Source: Actinomycetota bacterium
Lineage (GTDB): Bacteria > Actinomycetota > Actinomycetes > S36-B12
Assembly (NCBI GenBank): GCA_947449035.1
Contig: CANFQC010000006.1
Coordinates: forward strand, 20,991-84,990
Length of the DNA: 64,000 nucleotides
Reading direction: 5' to 3'
Made by a program: the position numbers and the translations under genes. The notes under the pieces were generated by a model. The model saw only the letters and a list, made by a program, of their open reading frames with translations. It did not search any database and had not been told where the DNA came from. Below are positions 61,126 through 64,000 of the stretch, in pieces (the first letter of the stretch is position 1; every line of letters starts with the position of its first letter).

Positions 61126-61413
61126 CTAGAAGCCGCCTTCCGTTCCAATCGAGAACCCAGCCTCGATGTCTTCCTTGAGGTAGGTCTTGAACGCGATGTG
61201 TGTTTCGGTCGAGACGATGCCCGGCACGATGCCGATCTTGTCGTTCACGATGCGGGCGACCTCGTCGTGGTCCTTGACCGTGATGATGACGACGAGATCG
61301 ATCTTGCCGGTGACCGAGTAGACAGTGGCGACGCCGGGAACCCGAGTCAGGGCCTCGCCGACCTCGTTGATGTGTCCGGACTTGACCTGGAGAAAGCACA
61401 GCGCTGTCAGCAT
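61126..61413 (-). CDS. Stand-alone Lrp/AsnC ligand-binding (RAM) domain protein
   Basis: A 95-residue protein made only of the ligand-binding domain of Lrp/AsnC regulators (HINEVGEALTRVPGVATVYSVTGKIDLVVIITVKD and the end HIAFKTYL), without a helix-turn-helix. Such proteins bind amino acids and oligomerise, perhaps modulating full-length Lrp proteins. They are common in actinobacteria. It is divergent from the salicylyl-CoA hydroxylase gene, but a link between them is only positional. Confidence 0.88.
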   Translation of the reverse strand: MLTALCFLQVKSGHINEVGEALTRVPGVATVYSVTGKIDLVVIITVKDHDEVARIVNDKIGIVPGIVSTETHIAFKTYLKEDIEAGFSIGTEGGF

Positions 61414-61550
61414 TCGGCCAGTCTAGCCAGGGGCGAGTCACGGTGGCCGGGATTGGCGAGCGGTTCCCCTTGCGCTCGGGGGTAGCATTACGGAATATTG
61501 GCGATAGTCAATTTCCCGCTACATTGGTGGCGGCCTGAGATGGAGTGCAC

Positions 61551-63905
61551 ATGCGCATCGCGGTCATCGGCGGCGGCCCCGGCGGTCTTTACTTCTCCAG
61601 CCTGGTCAAGCAGCTGAACCCGGCAGCCGAGATCACCGTGTGGGAGCGCAATGCGCCCGACGACACCTTTGGATTCGGCGTGGTCTTCAGCGACCAAACC
61701 CTCAGCGGCATTAAGGCCTCCGACCGACCGGCCTTCGATGACATGGGCAAGTCCTTCGCGTACTGGGACGACATCGACATCGTGGTCGATGGACAGTCGA
61801 TGACCATCGGCGGCAATGGGTTCGCCGCGATGAGCCGTAAGGAACTGCTCAACGTGCTGCAGCGCAGGGCCATTGCACATGGAGTCGATATTCACTTCCG
61901 CACGGAGGCGCCTGCGGTCGAGGCGCTCATGGCCGAATACGACCTCGTTCTGGCGAGTGATGGCATCAACTCCCCGATCCGAGACAAGTACTCCGATCAC
62001 TTCGGCACCACGATCGATCCACGCGAGTGCAAGTTCATGTGGTTGGGCACCGACACCGTGTACGACGCTTTCAAGTTCTTCGTGCGTAACACCCCTTGGG
62101 GCGCCATGCAGATTCACTCGTACCCGATGGACGCGAAGGGCAGCACCTTCATCGTCGAGATGCACGAGGACACCTGGCGCAAGGCTGGCTTTGACAAGGT
62201 CGACTCGGCATCTCTGCCGCCGGGCGTCAGTGATCTCGAAAGCATCGAGCGCATTGCCGAGATCTTCAAGGACGATCTTGAGGGTGGATCACTGCTCGCC
62301 AACAACAGCAAGTGGATCGCCTTCCGCACGATTCGCAACAAGACTCTCGTCTATAACAACATGGCATTGCTCGGTGATTCGGCACACACTGCTCACTATT
62401 CGATCGGTTCCGGCACGAAGCTAGCGATGGAGGACGCCCTCGCCCTCGCTGCATGCGTGATCGAGCAGCCCACCATCGCCGATGCGCTGAAGGCCTACGA
62501 CACCGAGCGTGGCCCGGTCATCAAGAGCACGCAGCGCTCGGCGCAAGCGAGCATGGAGTGGTTCGAGGAGATCGATCAGTACGTCGGCCAAGAACTTCCG
62601 CAGTTCGTCTTCAACATGATGACCCGCAGTCGTCGAGTCACCTACGGAAACCTGCAGGCCCGCGACCCTAAGTTCGTAGCCGAGGTCGATGCCTGGCTTG
62701 TGAAGAGCGAGATCGCCGCCGGCCGGGTTCCTGCAGGAACCCGGCCCCGTCCGCCAATGTTCCTGCCCTTCCGACTGCGCGAGGTCGACATCGCCAATCG
62801 CGTCGTTGTCTCGCCGATCGGCCTGTACTCGGCCGTCGATGGCGTGCCGAGCGATATTCACCTGGTGCACTACGGCGCTCGCGCACTCGGTGGCGCCGGC
62901 TTGATCCTCACTGAGATGGCGGCAACGTCCGCTGACGGTCGCATCACTCCGGGCTGCCCCGGCATGTGGAACGACGCCCAGCAGGCCGGCTGGGCTCGCG
63001 TGGTCGATTACGTGCACACCACGCCCGCGAAGATCGGATTGCAGCTCGGCCACGCCGGTCGCAAGGGTGCGGTGAAACCGTCGTGGGAGGGTATGGACGC
63101 CCCGCTCGACACAGGTGCGTGGCCACTCATCTCACCCTCGCCGTTGGCCTGGGCCGAAGGCAATCAGGTGCCACGCGAGATGACGCGCGGTGACATGGAC
63201 GATGTCGTCGCGGAATTCGCCGAGTCAACTCGTCGGGCGGCGGAAGCCGGTTTCGATCTCCTTGAACTGCACTTCGCGCACGGCTTCTTAATCTCCTCCT
63301 TCCTTACCCCTGTAAGCAACCAGCGGACAGACGAGTACGGCGGATCGACGGAGAACCGCCTTCGCTTCCCGCTCGAGGTCTTTGCCGCGGTGCGAGCGGC
63401 ATGGCCTGCCGATCGACCGATCAGCGTGCGGCTATCTGCCACCGACTGGGTATCTGACGGCATCACAGAGGAAGAATCAATCGTCATCGCTCAGGCATTT
63501 GCCGATCACGGTGCTGACATCCTCGATGTGTCCACGGGCGAGACCACACCCAAGGCTCGCCCGGCCTACGGCCGCTCGTACCAGACCCCGTACTCCGATC
63601 GCATCCGCAACCTGGTCGGTATCCCGACCATCGCGGTGGGTGCGATTAGTAGCTGGGACGACGTCAACACGAATATCGCTGCGGGTCGAGCAGACCTGTG
63701 CGCAGTCGGGCGTCCGCACCTGTACGACCCCAACTGGACCCTGCACGCGGCTGCTGATCAGGACTACCCGATGGCCTGGCCTGATCCGTACCTGTGGGGA
63801 AGTGCAAAGCCGGCCGCCGGCCGCAGCGAAGATCCCAAGCCTCGACTCGTACTGGTGCCCGAAGAGACCACGGTGGTCAATCGACCCAGTCGCTGGCGTC
63901 CGTAG
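61551..63905 (+). CDS. Bifunctional salicylyl-CoA 5-hydroxylase / old-yellow-enzyme-type oxidoreductase
   Basis: 784 residues from ATG 61551 (MRIAVIGGGPGGLYFSSLV), seven bases after GGAG. Residues 1-385 are a FAD monooxygenase: GGGPGG dinucleotide motif, DLVLASDGINSPIR, and GDSAHTAHYSIGSGTKLAMEDALAL. Residues 400-770 are an FMN-binding old yellow enzyme domain (FLPFRLREVDIANRVVVSPIGLYS, LQLGHAGRKGAV, LHFAHGFLISSFLTP). The same two-domain plan occurs in 2-aminobenzoyl-CoA monooxygenase/reductase and in proteins annotated as salicylyl-CoA 5-hydroxylase. With gentisate genes next door, 5-hydroxylation of salicylyl-CoA is likely. The companion CoA ligase may lie beyond the window. Confidence 0.88.
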   Translation: MRIAVIGGGPGGLYFSSLVKQLNPAAEITVWERNAPDDTFGFGVVFSDQTLSGIKASDRPAFDDMGKSFAYWDDIDIVVDGQSMTIGGNGFAAMSRKELLNVLQRRAIAHGVDIHFRTEAPAVEALMAEYDLVLASDGINSPIRDKYSDHFGTTIDPRECKFMWLGTDTVYDAFKFFVRNTPWGAMQIHSYPMDAKGSTFIVEMHEDTWRKAGFDKVDSASLPPGVSDLESIERIAEIFKDDLEGGSLLANNSKWIAFRTIRNKTLVYNNMALLGDSAHTAHYSIGSGTKLAMEDALALAACVIEQPTIADALKAYDTERGPVIKSTQRSAQASMEWFEEIDQYVGQELPQFVFNMMTRSRRVTYGNLQARDPKFVAEVDAWLVKSEIAAGRVPAGTRPRPPMFLPFRLREVDIANRVVVSPIGLYSAVDGVPSDIHLVHYGARALGGAGLILTEMAATSADGRITPGCPGMWNDAQQAGWARVVDYVHTTPAKIGLQLGHAGRKGAVKPSWEGMDAPLDTGAWPLISPSPLAWAEGNQVPREMTRGDMDDVVAEFAESTRRAAEAGFDLLELHFAHGFLISSFLTPVSNQRTDEYGGSTENRLRFPLEVFAAVRAAWPADRPISVRLSATDWVSDGITEEESIVIAQAFADHGADILDVSTGETTPKARPAYGRSYQTPYSDRIRNLVGIPTIAVGAISSWDDVNTNIAAGRADLCAVGRPHLYDPNWTLHAAADQDYPMAWPDPYLWGSAKPAAGRSEDPKPRLVLVPEETTVVNRPSRWRP

Positions 63906-63981
63906 AAACCAGTCGCCGCACTAAGAAAACTCCGCTAGCGTCGCCGTCGGTAACGCTGAATCGCTCATCGAAGGGAAGCAC

Positions 63982-64000
63982 ATGTCCGATCTCTCCGGCC
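63982..64000 (+). CDS. 5' end of a gene cut by the window
   Basis: ATG after GAAGGGAAGCAC begins MSDLSG and runs off the end. It is 76 bases after the hydroxylase stop in the same direction, so it probably continues the aromatic operon. Six residues give no identity. Confidence 0.5.

Overview
The window is GC-rich chromosomal DNA of an actinomycete-type bacterium. The evidence is the conserved order dacB / tilS / hpt / ftsH / folE / folP / folB / folK, the DUF3107 (TB9.4-like) gene, an actinobacterial Tad pilus set, F420-type luciferase-like enzymes, and frequent GTG starts with 4-base overlaps (ATGA/GTGA). The genus cannot be fixed from sequence alone. No tRNA, rRNA, CRISPR array, insertion sequence or prophage was recognised. 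No gap longer than about 180 bases lacks a gene.

1-15492 is a housekeeping block. It holds the tail of a gene, DUF3107, a TetR regulator divergent from an alpha/beta hydrolase, a compact Tad pilus operon (ATPase, two membrane platform proteins, a small Flp-like pilin, two TadE-like proteins and one TadG-like protein), pyrophosphatase, a D,D-carboxypeptidase, mannose-6-phosphate isomerase, tRNA-Ile lysidine synthetase, hypoxanthine phosphoribosyltransferase, FtsH and four folate genes.

15493-45858 is a catabolic region rich in short-chain dehydrogenases (SDRs). It includes a 3-hydroxyisobutyryl-CoA hydrolase and a fused isobutyryl-CoA mutase operon (icmF, marR, 3-hydroxyacyl-CoA dehydrogenase), which point to branched-chain acyl-CoA breakdown. 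It also holds an acyl-CoA dehydrogenase and acyl-CoA ligase pair, six SDRs, two F420-type oxidoreductases, a 2Fe-2S ferredoxin, a ThuA / TIM-barrel / tyrosine-phosphatase group and a Rieske oxygenase. The Rieske gene lies between two genes for ATP-grasp-less, PEP-synthase-like phosphohistidine proteins, the first of which is translationally coupled to a histidine phosphatase. This last group is the best candidate for an undescribed system. Inside the region sit a sulfotransferase fused to a TIGR03032 propeller and a secreted beta-helix protein, which share a 12-base upstream element.

45998-64000 is a coherent aromatic-acid module. It contains a thioesterase, a FadR-type GntR regulator, a complete branched-chain-type ABC importer, and a gentisate dioxygenase operon (with a D-malate/tartrate dehydrogenase-like gene and iorA/iorB) divergent from nitrilase, fumarylacetoacetase-family hydrolase and maleate isomerase genes. 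It ends with a two-domain salicylyl-CoA 5-hydroxylase / old-yellow-enzyme protein. The inferred route is aryl-CoA to gentisyl-CoA, gentisate, maleylpyruvate, maleate plus pyruvate, then fumarate, or D-malate if a maleate hydratase exists elsewhere.

Four regulatory themes were read directly: a TTACT-N13-AGTAA operator at three SDR promoters, a TTGATCAAATG element at the transporter and gentisate/nitrilase promoters, perfect palindromes before icmF and between the SnoaL-like and flavin-protein genes, and long perfect hairpins between operons.
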